Origin: Chitinophaga sp.
GTDB lineage: Bacteria > Bacteroidota > Bacteroidia > Chitinophagales > Chitinophagaceae
Assembly: GCF_019236475.1 (NCBI RefSeq)
Contig: NZ_JAFAIX010000012.1
Location: 806,001 to 870,000 of the forward strand
DNA length: 64,000 nt
Reading direction: 5' to 3'
A program made the translations under genes and the position numbers. Positions 6,597 to 15,569 of the stretch are shown piece by piece. The notes below the pieces were generated by a model. It saw only the letters and a program-made list of their open reading frames with translations. It ran no database searches and was not told the DNA's origin. Every line of letters starts with the position of its first letter. Position 1 is the stretch's first letter.

Positions 6597-9500
6597 ATGT
6601 CGCTACCCCATTTGCTAAAATATGTTTACAATAACGGCACTGATGAAGTGATCCGCAGGGGGAAGCGTATATTTTCTACCGGGGGTGTTGAATTGATTGA
6701 GGCAGACCCGGTACTAAAATCAGCGACCTTCCGCGTGAAAAGCGACACGCATGCCAACTACTATCGGGTATCTATCAATAAATATGGCGATACCAACGGC
6801 ATGTCCATCCGATGCCAATGCCCTTATAATTTAGGGGATATCTGCCGGCATGAAGCGGCTGCACTCTTTCAGTTGCAAGAGATGCTGGACAAAAATCAGT
6901 TTGAAAGCTTTGATACTCAATTTGATCAGCAACATACGCTGGTGAAAATGAAGTCAATCGACCTCAAAATCATTAAACTCCTTACCTCTGGCTCCATCTT
7001 CGCCACAGCAGAGGAATTAGCCAAAGGAAAACCGGCCAAAATCATCAGCGCAAAAGATGAAAAAGTGGAAGCCGTCCTCAAAGTAGACGGTCAGGAATTT
7101 CCACTCATCATTCAACGCAACGAGGAACGCTTTTTCGATACCCATTGCACCTGCGATGAAACCGAACATGCCCTCTGCGTCCATAAAACGGCCCTCTTCC
7201 TGCAACTACTGCAGAAAAACGGACCTTTCTATTTCGATACGCTCCGTAACTGGGACAAAGAGAAAAATAAACTCCTCTCCCTCTACGGCTACTCCCTCAC
7301 CGACGACCTGGAAGGTAAATTCGCATTTACCTATACAGATGGGAAACCATTCCTCCGCGTACTGGACAACAGTATCAAACGCGTAGATGGCAGCGCTATC
7401 GGTCGGCAACAAGCCGTCACGCCACCACCACCTGCCGATGAAACCATCACGGTTACACAGCGATTGGCAGCGGTGTTCAATGCAAACGAAACCCTCTATC
7501 CCTACTTCAGACTGGATCTCGTCAGCGGGGAGGTAAACGATGAGCAAACCGCCTTCGTTTCTCTCGCTAGCAAATTAGATCTGACAAAGTATGTGGATTT
7601 CTATCAATACAAGGAGAAAGACCGCGATCTGATCGCACCGGTCAGAAAACTCCAGAATTCTGAAGTCAGCAAATTCCTCAGCAAAAACTCACCGTTTGCA
7701 GGTATCTGGGAAAATATTACGCACGAAAACGCGGAAGAACTACCCACCGAAACGAAAGAGTTGATGCTGGAATACCTGCATCCGAAATTAGCCAAACTAT
7801 TCCCGCAACTGGCTGAGCAAGGATTGCTCTTCCTGCTCCCCAACCGTCAGGCTTTTAAAACCAAAAACCTGGTGGCATTACAATTGGGCGCAGAACGACT
7901 GAAACTCATCATTAAAACACATACGGGGAATACCCATGTGGAAGTGGAATGCTTCGTTTCCATCGAAGGAGAAGAAGTGAATGTGTCCACCAACGCCTGG
8001 GACAGTCCTCTCCTTTTCCTGCACAAGAACGTGGTATACATGTTCGAAAATCCACAAGATTCCCTCCATGTGGAACTGTTCAGGCAAAATGGAAAACTGC
8101 GCATTCCTAACAAAGAATGGCCAGTATACCTGAAAGATTATCTCCTGCCTATGAGCAGGCAATATGATATCCAGTTTGATAACGGACTGCTTTCTGAAGT
8201 ACGGGATCTCAGACCGGACAATCATGTATACCTGAAAGAAATGGGTGAAACCTTCATTATCCAGCCTGGATTCTCTTATCGCGGGCAGGAAGTGGAGTGG
8301 AATGATGATGCTAAAATCACCGTCCAGGAAGGGAATAAGGTCATTGTAATACATCGTCATAAGGAAGCGGAAGAAGAGTTCGTGGCTAAACTGCGTACCC
8401 TTCATACCAACTTCTCCCAAAATGATAACCAGAACTATTTCTATCTCCGTGCGAAAGAAGCACTGAAGAACAACTGGTTCTTCCTCTTCTTTGATGCACT
8501 GAAAGAAATGGATGTACGGGTATTCGGTTTCGATAACCTGCGCAACTTTAAATTTAGTTCTCATAAACCGGTTACCAATCTTCAAATCAGTTCGGGTATC
8601 GACTGGTTTGACGCACAGATTGAAGTGGTATATGGCGATCAGAAAGTGAGCATCAAGGATATCAAATCCGCACTGGCTAATAAACAGAACTATGTACAAC
8701 TGGCAGATGGCTCACTAGGCTTACTGCCGGAAGAATGGTTACGTAAATACTCCCTGCTCTTTAAAGTGGGTGAGGAAAAAGATAAAGGTCTTAAACTCAG
8801 TAAATATAACTTCAGTGTAATCGATGAGCTCTATGAGTTTATTGATGATGAAGCCGTGGTAATTGAACTGGAACAGAAACGTAAAAAGCTGTTGCAGTTT
8901 GATGAAATCCGCAATATTGCCCTGCCGGAAAACCTCAACGCCAAATTACGTCCATACCAGGAAAGTGGCTTCCAATGGCTGAACTACCTGGACGAAATTA
9001 AATGGGGCGGTATCCTGGCAGATGATATGGGTCTTGGTAAAACTATTCAGGCCCTCACATTTATCCAGTATTATAAAAATAGGCATGGACAGTGTATGAC
9101 CCTCGTGGTTTGCCCTACCACTCTTATTTACAACTGGGAAAATGAAATTCGCAAGTTCACACCAGAAATGACGCATCATATTCACCATGGACCAGCCCGA
9201 CTCAAAAGCAGTGAGGAACTGGCCAAGTATGATGTGATCATTACCACTTACGGCACCCTCCGCAGCGATATTCAGTTGCTGATGAAACTAGAATTCGATT
9301 ATGTAGTACTGGATGAGTCTCAGGCTATTAAGAATCCACAGTCTAAAGTAACCAAAGCTGCACAACTGTTGCATACCAAGAACCGCCTGGCATTGAGTGG
9401 TACGCCTATGCAGAATAATACGTTCGATATTTATGCACAGATGAACTTCCTAAATCCAGGTATGTTGGGTAGTGTGGACTTCTTCCGAAATGAATTCGCT

Positions 9501-10334
9501 ACGCCGATAGATAAGTTCCAGGATGAAGAAAGAAAAGATCATCTGCGTAAGCTGATATATCCATTCATACTACGTCGTACGAAGGAACAAGTAGCGAAGG
9601 AGTTGCCAGAAAAAATCGAAACGGTTATTTTCTGCGAAATGGATGCGGAACAACGGCATATTTATGATGCCTACCGTAATAGTTATCGCTCTAAAATCCT
9701 CGGTGTTATTGAAGATCAGGGTATGGAACGCAGCCAGTTGACCATTCTCCAGGGTCTGATGAAACTCCGTCAGATATGTGATAGTCCTGCTATCTTGAAT
9801 GATACCGAACAATATCCAAATCACTCTGTGAAGTTGCATGAACTCACGCGTGAGATTTCCGAGAATATCGGTAATCACAAAGTATTGGTGTTCTCACAAT
9901 TCCTAGGAATGTTGGGACTGATCAAAGAGAGATTGCAGCACATGAAAATTCCGTTTGAATACTTCGATGGAAGTACTTCTACAATGGATCGTGAAAAGGC
10001 TATTCAAAACTTCCAGAACAATGATGATTGCAGGGTATTCCTGATTTCATTGAAAGCCGGTGGTGTGGGTCTTAACCTCACTGCAGCGGATTATGTATAC
10101 ATCGTAGATCCATGGTGGAATCCGGCTGTAGAACAACAGGCGATCGACCGTACACACCGTATCGGACAAACGAAAAATATCTTTGCATACCGCATGATCT
10201 GTAAGGATACGGTAGAAGAAAAAATCCTACAATTACAAGAGAGAAAGAAATCGCTTGTAAAAGAAATCATCGCAGATGATAGCGGATTTGTGAAGAAACT
10301 GACCAAAGAAGATGTACTGTATCTCTTCAGTTAA
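6597..10334 (+). CDS. SNF2-family DEAD/DEAH helicase with two SWIM-like zinc fingers
   Basis: 1245 aa. The N terminus has a SWIM-type zinc motif CQC-x7-CRH near residue 70 and a second CTC-x7-CVH near residue 183. A long central region (200-780) precedes the SNF2 motor: Walker A ADDMGLGKT near 810, DESQ box (VVLDESQAIKNP) near 905, motif III ALSGTPMQNN, and motifs V/VI SLKAGGVGLNL and QAIDRTHRIGQTK near 1185. Such enzymes translocate on double-stranded DNA and remodel bound proteins; bacterial SWIM-SNF2 proteins are linked to transcription recycling and repair but the client is unknown. Monocistronic: comB terminator before it, 13-bp-stem terminator after. AAAGGAGG lies 14 bp before the ATG, slightly far but the best ribosome site. 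Confidence 0.93.
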   Translation: MSLPHLLKYVYNNGTDEVIRRGKRIFSTGGVELIEADPVLKSATFRVKSDTHANYYRVSINKYGDTNGMSIRCQCPYNLGDICRHEAAALFQLQEMLDKNQFESFDTQFDQQHTLVKMKSIDLKIIKLLTSGSIFATAEELAKGKPAKIISAKDEKVEAVLKVDGQEFPLIIQRNEERFFDTHCTCDETEHALCVHKTALFLQLLQKNGPFYFDTLRNWDKEKNKLLSLYGYSLTDDLEGKFAFTYTDGKPFLRVLDNSIKRVDGSAIGRQQAVTPPPPADETITVTQRLAAVFNANETLYPYFRLDLVSGEVNDEQTAFVSLASKLDLTKYVDFYQYKEKDRDLIAPVRKLQNSEVSKFLSKNSPFAGIWENITHENAEELPTETKELMLEYLHPKLAKLFPQLAEQGLLFLLPNRQAFKTKNLVALQLGAERLKLIIKTHTGNTHVEVECFVSIEGEEVNVSTNAWDSPLLFLHKNVVYMFENPQDSLHVELFRQNGKLRIPNKEWPVYLKDYLLPMSRQYDIQFDNGLLSEVRDLRPDNHVYLKEMGETFIIQPGFSYRGQEVEWNDDAKITVQEGNKVIVIHRHKEAEEEFVAKLRTLHTNFSQNDNQNYFYLRAKEALKNNWFFLFFDALKEMDVRVFGFDNLRNFKFSSHKPVTNLQISSGIDWFDAQIEVVYGDQKVSIKDIKSALANKQNYVQLADGSLGLLPEEWLRKYSLLFKVGEEKDKGLKLSKYNFSVIDELYEFIDDEAVVIELEQKRKKLLQFDEIRNIALPENLNAKLRPYQESGFQWLNYLDEIKWGGILADDMGLGKTIQALTFIQYYKNRHGQCMTLVVCPTTLIYNWENEIRKFTPEMTHHIHHGPARLKSSEELAKYDVIITTYGTLRSDIQLLMKLEFDYVVLDESQAIKNPQSKVTKAAQLLHTKNRLALSGTPMQNNTFDIYAQMNFLNPGMLGSVDFFRNEFATPIDKFQDEERKDHLRKLIYPFILRRTKEQVAKELPEKIETVIFCEMDAEQRHIYDAYRNSYRSKILGVIEDQGMERSQLTILQGLMKLRQICDSPAILNDTEQYPNHSVKLHELTREISENIGNHKVLVFSQFLGMLGLIKERLQHMKIPFEYFDGSTSTMDREKAIQNFQNNDDCRVFLISLKAGGVGLNLTAADYVYIVDPWWNPAVEQQAIDRTHRIGQTKNIFAYRMICKDTVEEKILQLQERKKSLVKEIIADDSGFVKKLTKEDVLYLFS

Positions 10335-10370
10335 TCAATAATACGCACCTGATAATTTTGTAATACACTA

Positions 10371-10421
10371 CAAGGAAAGTTGAATTGCATTTAATGCATA
10401 ATCAACTTTCCTTGTTTTTTT
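10371..10421 (+). terminator. Intrinsic terminator after the SNF2 gene
   Basis: Perfect 13-bp stem, CAAGGAAAGTTGA with TCAACTTTCCTTG, followed by seven T residues. Confidence 0.93.
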
Positions 10422-10572
10422 ATGCCTATATGGCCCTTTCATTTTCTGCATGTACCCTACCATTTCTGCATGGTTTTCTCCTATACCCCTCCCCGTTATT
10501 TCTCTCTGAAATAAATATATCTAATTGACTATTAATTAATTGAGTGGTTTTTCTGACCTGCTTACCAAGTTG

Positions 10573-10588
10573 TGGCATTCCGCTGGCA
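10573..10588 (+). promoter_or_regulatory. Candidate sigma-54 promoter of the kdp operon
   Basis: TGGCATTCCGCTGGCA keeps the GG-N10-GC spacing of -24/-12 promoters (GG at 10574-10575, GC at 10586-10587). Transcription would begin near 10599, about 20 nt before the ATG at 10618. This also argues against the earlier in-frame starts at 10540 and 10588. Confidence 0.45.
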
Positions 10589-10617
10589 TGTGTAGTAGAA
10601 CAAAAACGAATATTACC

Positions 10618-10959
10618 ATGTTACCTGATTCAAAGATCTCCCGGTTAATAGGCTTTCAGATTGAAGGGCTTACTGTTGCAATGGAGCAGCATAACGGGAG
10701 AGGGAAGATCAGCAAAGTGATACACTCCTTTGCAGATTATACCGGACAGATGATTCGCCACGGACAAACGGAGGAAGTAAGGCGATGTTTCACCATGGCA
10801 GCAGTACTGTATCATAATGGCAGCGCCGTCCTTAAAAATGCGATCGAGAGCGTATATGTGTATGCGTTATCGCCCTTGATCCAAAGCAATGTGAGAGAGC
10901 TGCTTCCAGCCACACTGCGCCAGATCCGTACCCATCAACTGCAAACAACCGGAGTATAA
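10618..10959 (+). CDS. Small helical protein of unknown function heading the kdp operon
   Basis: 113 aa from the ATG at 10618. Longer versions starting at TTG 10540 or ATG 10588 are open but would overlap a sigma-54-like promoter. The protein is mostly helical (IGFQIEGLTVAMEQHNGR, VRRCFTMAAVLYHNGSAVLK, AIESVYVYALSPLIQ) with no signal peptide or membrane segment and no motif I recognise. It lies 21 bp upstream of the first kdp micro-protein, so a role in potassium uptake or its control is inferred from position only. Confidence 0.65.
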   Translation: MLPDSKISRLIGFQIEGLTVAMEQHNGRGKISKVIHSFADYTGQMIRHGQTEEVRRCFTMAAVLYHNGSAVLKNAIESVYVYALSPLIQSNVRELLPATLRQIRTHQLQTTGV

Positions 10960-10980
10960 ATCTTAAAAATAAAAAACGAC

Positions 10981-11067
10981 ATGTTACTCACCACTTTGCT
11001 ACTGATTGCCGGATTGGTCTGTTTTGTACTATTCTTTAAATCTGTAGACTATTTCGAAAACATTTAG
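10981..11067 (+). CDS. 28-aa membrane micro-protein upstream of kdpF
   Basis: 28 codons, beginning MLLTTLLLIAGLVCFVLFF and ending KSVDYFENI. One transmembrane helix (residues 2-19) and an acidic C-terminal tail. It sits between the helical protein gene and kdpF in the same direction with a 20-bp gap. It does not carry the LLKPEKF-type ending of KdpF, so it is either a second KdpF-like peptide or a distinct accessory subunit. Too short for ordinary gene finders. Confidence 0.6.
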   Translation: MLLTTLLLIAGLVCFVLFFKSVDYFENI

Positions 11068-11087
11068 CCTGCTTAACTCTAACCAAT

Positions 11088-11165
11088 ATGACAGCACTCT
11101 TTGTCTTATCCATACTGGTATTCTTTTACATGATATATGTACTGCTGAAGCCGGAAAAATTCTAA
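11088..11165 (+). CDS. kdpF: Potassium-transporting ATPase subunit KdpF
   Basis: 25 aa: one hydrophobic helix ending YMIYVLLKPEKF, which matches the conserved YxxYxLLxPExF end of KdpF. KdpF is a small membrane peptide that stabilises the KdpFABC complex. Placed just before kdpA (7-bp gap), as in other kdp operons. Confidence 0.85.
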   Translation: MTALFVLSILVFFYMIYVLLKPEKF

Positions 11166-11172
11166 CTAAAAG

Positions 11173-12891
11173 ATGAATACAGAAATATTAGGCGTGATCG
11201 CCACCTATGGACTAACATTACTACTTGCCTGGCCACTCGCGAGATATTTTGTCAAGGTTTTCAGAGGAGACAAGGTATGGTCTGATTTTATGTCGCCGCT
11301 GGAAAGACTCTTCTTCAAATTTTCCGGTATCAATCCGAAGGAAGAAATGGATTGGAAGCAGCATATGAAAGCGCTGCTGACGATTAACCTGGTATGGTTT
11401 GTCTATGCCTTCTTCGCTTTGTTCTTCCAGGATAAATTGCCACTCAATCCGGATGGAAACCCTGGACAGTCGGCAGATCTGGCCTTCAACTCTGCCATCA
11501 GCTTCCTGGTAAACTGTAACCTACAGCACTATTCCGGCGAAACCGGTGTTACTTATTTCACACAGCTCTTTGTACTGGCCTTCTTGCAGTTTGTAAGTGC
11601 GGCAACAGGTATTGCAGCGCTCATCGTTGTGTTTAAAGCATTTAAAGAGAAAACAGTTACTAAACTGGGTAACTTCTGGGAAATCTTCCTGAAAACCACT
11701 ACCCGTATTCTGTTGCCATTCAGTTTGCTGATAGCGATCATACTGATCTTCAATGGTACACCTGCTAGTTTTGCCGGCAAAGCCAGTGTGGTAACATTAC
11801 AAGGCGATACTATGAATGTTTCCCGCGGTCCTGCTGCCGGATTCATTGCCATCAAACACTTGGGAACCAACGGTGGTGGATGGTTTGGCGCCAACTCTGC
11901 GCATCCATTTGAGAATCCGAACTATGTCGGCTATATCACAGAAATGGTGGCACAAGTAGTGATTCCTATTGCGATGGTATTTGCCCTAGGTATGTTCATC
12001 CAACGGAGAAAATTCGCCAATGTCATTTTTGGTATCATGACTATTGGTATGATATGCCTATTGATACCTACGATGCAGGCAGAAATGAGCGGAAACCCTG
12101 CCCTAGCTCATATGGGCGTACAACAACTAACGGGGTCCATGGAAGGTAAAGAGGTCCGATTTGGGCCTGCAGGAACGGGTTACTGGAGTACGGTGACAAC
12201 GATCATTTCCACTGGTTCTATCTGCGGATTCCATGATAGTATGATGCCAATGACTGGCTTGATGCAGTTACTCGGTATGATGCTGAACTGCCTCTATGGC
12301 GGATGTGGCGTAGGTATTCTTAACTATTACATCTATGTGATTATCGCGGTATTCATTTCAGGATTGATGGTAGGCCGTACACCGGAATTCATGGGACATA
12401 AACTCGAGGCGCGAGAAGTGAAGATTGCCGCCCTGATTACCTTGTTGTCTCCCTTCCTCATTCTTGCCGGTACAGCCATTGCCTGCTTTGTATTAGTACA
12501 TTATCCAAATGCAGATTGGGCGATGAAACCGAGCGCCTGGTTGAACAATCCTGGTTATCATGGGTTTTCTGAAATGCTGTATGAGATGACATCTTCCAAC
12601 GCAAATAACGGTTCTGGTTTTGAAGGGCTTGGAGATGGTAATGTGTTCTGGAATGTCAGCACTGGTTTTGTATTGATTTTAGGTAGATATCTACCAATTA
12701 TAGGACCGGTTGCAATTGCTGGTATTATGGGCTCTAAGAAGTATATCCCTGAATCTGCGGGTACCCTGCGTACGGATTCTATTACTTTTGGAGGGATGAC
12801 ATTTGCAGTGATTGTGATATTAACCGCGTTGTCTTACTTCCCTGCGCTGGCGCTGGGCCCTATTGCAGAGTATTTTTCGCTGTATAAATAA
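11173..12891 (+). CDS. kdpA: Potassium-transporting ATPase subunit KdpA
   Basis: 572 aa, about the usual 560. The potassium-selective channel subunit of the KdpFABC pump, with about ten membrane helices. Selectivity-filter loops are visible: NCNLQHYSGETG, GTNGGGWFGANSAHPFENP, CGFHDSMMPMTG and ANNGSGFEGLGDGN. KdpA takes K+ from the periplasm and passes it through a tunnel to KdpB. Followed by kdpB after 21 bp. Confidence 0.97.
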   Translation: MNTEILGVIATYGLTLLLAWPLARYFVKVFRGDKVWSDFMSPLERLFFKFSGINPKEEMDWKQHMKALLTINLVWFVYAFFALFFQDKLPLNPDGNPGQSADLAFNSAISFLVNCNLQHYSGETGVTYFTQLFVLAFLQFVSAATGIAALIVVFKAFKEKTVTKLGNFWEIFLKTTTRILLPFSLLIAIILIFNGTPASFAGKASVVTLQGDTMNVSRGPAAGFIAIKHLGTNGGGWFGANSAHPFENPNYVGYITEMVAQVVIPIAMVFALGMFIQRRKFANVIFGIMTIGMICLLIPTMQAEMSGNPALAHMGVQQLTGSMEGKEVRFGPAGTGYWSTVTTIISTGSICGFHDSMMPMTGLMQLLGMMLNCLYGGCGVGILNYYIYVIIAVFISGLMVGRTPEFMGHKLEAREVKIAALITLLSPFLILAGTAIACFVLVHYPNADWAMKPSAWLNNPGYHGFSEMLYEMTSSNANNGSGFEGLGDGNVFWNVSTGFVLILGRYLPIIGPVAIAGIMGSKKYIPESAGTLRTDSITFGGMTFAVIVILTALSYFPALALGPIAEYFSLYK

Positions 12892-12912
12892 TTACCAATA
12901 AGATAATTCGAG

Positions 12913-14958
12913 ATGAATAAAGATAATAAACTGTTTCCGAAAGAGCAGGTACTGGAAAGTCTGAAGCAATCTTTCGTGAAACTGAATCCAAAGCTGATGA
13001 TTAAGAACCCGGTAATGTTTACCGTGGAACTCGGCACTGCGGTAATGCTTATTGTGGCCTTATACGCCCTATTTACTAAAAATACAGACCAGGGTAGCGC
13101 TGGTTATAACCTGGCCGTTTTCCTGGTGCTGTTCCTGACGGTGCTGTTTGCCAACTTCGCGGAAGCTATTGCCGAAGCGAGAGGTAAAGCACAAGCAGAG
13201 AGCTTGCGCAAAACCAGGGAAGAAACACCCGCTAAAAAAGTAGAACTGATTGGGGAAATCTTCACCAACGAAATCAAAATAGTATCCTCTTCCCAACTGC
13301 GTAAAGGAGATATATTTGTTTGTGATCCGGGAGACATCATTCCGGCGGACGGAGAGATTGTTCAAGGGCTCGCCAGTATCGACGAGTCTGCGATTACGGG
13401 GGAAAGCGCTCCCGTAATTCGGGAAGCAGGTGGGGATAAATCTAGCGTGGTAGGCGGTACAAAAGTACTTTCTGATCATATCAAAGTACGTGTGACCACC
13501 GAACCTGGTGAATCCTTCCTGGATAAGATGATTGCCCTGGTAGAAGGGGCTAGTCGTCAGAAAACGCCGAATGAAATTGCGCTGACGATATTGCTGGCAA
13601 GTTTCACCCTGGTATTCATTATCGTTTGTGTAACCCTCAAGCCTTTCGCTGATTATGCGAACACACCGATTACGATAGCAGCATTCATCTCCCTATTCGT
13701 CTGCCTGATACCTACGACCATCGGTGGATTGTTATCCGCTATCGGTATTGCGGGTATGGACAGGGCCCTGCGTGCAAATGTGATTACTAAATCTGGTAAA
13801 GCAGTAGAAACAGCCGGAGACATCGATGTGCTCTTGCTGGATAAAACGGGTACCATTACTATTGGTAATCGTAAGGCGACTAACTTTTACCCTGTTAATG
13901 GCTCCAATGTAGATGATTTTGTGAAGCTGTGCGCCATCAGTTCCCTCTCCGATGAAACCCCAGAAGGTAAGTCTATCGTGGAATTGGCCGGAAGAGATAT
14001 CGTTTCCAAACTGGATACTACTGGCGGCATGCTGGTGAAATTTACCGCCGAAACCCGTAGTAGCGGTATTGACCTACCAGATGGTAATAAAATCCGCAAA
14101 GGTGCGTACGACGCTATCAAAAACCTGGCAGAAAGAGCCGGAAACCCTTTCCCAGTGGAAACTACCACTCGCGTAGAAGCGATCTCCAAAGATGGCGGTA
14201 CTCCCCTGGTAGTAGCATTGAATGGGAAAGTACAAGGCGTAATAGAGCTGCAAGACATTATCAAACCTGGTATCAGCGAGCGTTTCGACCGTCTGCGTAG
14301 GATGGGTGTAAAAACAGTGATGGTAACGGGAGATAACCCCCTGACTGCAAAATATATCGCCACTAAGGCCGGCGTGGACGACTTCATCGCCGAAGCCAAA
14401 CCGGAAGATAAAATGACTTATATCCGCCGCGAGCAACAGGAAGGCCGCCTCGTAGCCATGATGGGAGACGGTACCAACGATGCCCCTGCCCTCGCCCAAG
14501 CGGATGTGGGAGTAGCAATGAATAGTGGTACACAAGCCGCCAAAGAAGCCGGTAACATGGTGGACCTAGACAACGACCCTACTAAACTGATTGAGATCGT
14601 AGAAATCGGTAAACAGTTGCTGATGACACGTGGTACACTTACTACCTTCTCCATCGCCAACGACGTAGCCAAATATTTCGCGATAGTACCTGCCTTGTTT
14701 GTGGCATCAATTCCAGCATTACAAGGTATTAATATCATGAAACTACATAGCCCTGAAACGGCTATTCTCAGTGCGGTTATCTTCAATGCGATTATTATCC
14801 CCATGTTGATTCCACTGGCACTGCGCGGAGTAGCCTATAAGCCAATAGGAGCCAGTGCATTATTGCGCAGAAACCTATTGATATACGGTGTAGGTGGCGT
14901 GATCGCTCCATTCATCGGTATTAAGATTATCGATATGCTGATAGCCCTGTTTATGTAA
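12913..14958 (+). CDS. kdpB: Potassium-transporting ATPase ATP-binding subunit KdpB
   Basis: 681 aa, the usual length. P-type ATPase energising KdpFABC. Phosphorylation site LLLDKTGTIT (Asp near residue 310), actuator loop DESAITGESAP whose TGES Ser corresponds to the inhibitory phosphorylation site known in E. coli, nucleotide-domain KGAYDAI, and hinge MVTGDNPLTAKYIA ... MMGDGTNDAPALAQADVGVAM. All key residues are present. Membrane helices lie near residues 35-80, 215-280 and the C terminus. Confidence 0.98.
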   Translation: MNKDNKLFPKEQVLESLKQSFVKLNPKLMIKNPVMFTVELGTAVMLIVALYALFTKNTDQGSAGYNLAVFLVLFLTVLFANFAEAIAEARGKAQAESLRKTREETPAKKVELIGEIFTNEIKIVSSSQLRKGDIFVCDPGDIIPADGEIVQGLASIDESAITGESAPVIREAGGDKSSVVGGTKVLSDHIKVRVTTEPGESFLDKMIALVEGASRQKTPNEIALTILLASFTLVFIIVCVTLKPFADYANTPITIAAFISLFVCLIPTTIGGLLSAIGIAGMDRALRANVITKSGKAVETAGDIDVLLLDKTGTITIGNRKATNFYPVNGSNVDDFVKLCAISSLSDETPEGKSIVELAGRDIVSKLDTTGGMLVKFTAETRSSGIDLPDGNKIRKGAYDAIKNLAERAGNPFPVETTTRVEAISKDGGTPLVVALNGKVQGVIELQDIIKPGISERFDRLRRMGVKTVMVTGDNPLTAKYIATKAGVDDFIAEAKPEDKMTYIRREQQEGRLVAMMGDGTNDAPALAQADVGVAMNSGTQAAKEAGNMVDLDNDPTKLIEIVEIGKQLLMTRGTLTTFSIANDVAKYFAIVPALFVASIPALQGINIMKLHSPETAILSAVIFNAIIIPMLIPLALRGVAYKPIGASALLRRNLLIYGVGGVIAPFIGIKIIDMLIALFM

Positions 14959-14982
14959 GCTGATTAAATTAAAAAGAAAGTC

Positions 14983-15546
14983 ATGAAAAAATATCTCTTG
15001 CCCTCTATAAAACTGACTATCCTGCTCGTAGTATTACTGGGTGGTCTTTATCCCCTGCTGCTGGCAGGTATCGCGAAACTGGCTCCTGGTAAAGGAGATG
15101 GTGTAACGGTGATGCATAATGGAAAAGTAGTTGGATTTGAACAGATAGGGCAGAAATTTACACAGGATAAATATTTCTGGAGCCGCCCGTCAGCAGTGGA
15201 TTACAACGCTGCCGGCTCCGGAGGTTCCAATAAATCCGCCAACAACCCAGACTACTTAAAAGTAGTGCAGGAACGTATAGATACTTTCCTGGTGCACAAC
15301 CCAGACGTTAAAAAATCAGAGATCCCTGCGGAACTGGTAACCGCGTCTGCCAGCGGCCTTGATCCACATCTTTCTCCAGTTGCCGCTTATATCCAGGTAG
15401 CACGTATAGCGAAAGCTAGGGGCATTCCTGCGGATAAGCTGAAACAACTGATTGCCGATAATACCAAAGCGCCTGTTTTGGGCATGTTTGGAACTCCTAC
15501 CGTAAACGTACTGAAACTCAATGTAGCACTGGACGAATTGAAATAA
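14983..15546 (+). CDS. kdpC: Potassium-transporting ATPase subunit KdpC
   Basis: 187 aa. One N-terminal membrane helix (LPSIKLTILLVVLLGGLYPLLLAG), then a periplasmic domain with the family signatures YFWSRPSAVDYNAAGSGGSN and SASGLDPHLSPVAAYIQVARIAKARG. KdpC is the chaperone-like subunit that raises K+ affinity of the pump. Gap of 24 bp from kdpB and 23 bp to the porin gene. Confidence 0.96.
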   Translation: MKKYLLPSIKLTILLVVLLGGLYPLLLAGIAKLAPGKGDGVTVMHNGKVVGFEQIGQKFTQDKYFWSRPSAVDYNAAGSGGSNKSANNPDYLKVVQERIDTFLVHNPDVKKSEIPAELVTASASGLDPHLSPVAAYIQVARIAKARGIPADKLKQLIADNTKAPVLGMFGTPTVNVLKLNVALDELK

Positions 15547-15569
15547 TCGACGAACTGAACTGACTCTAT

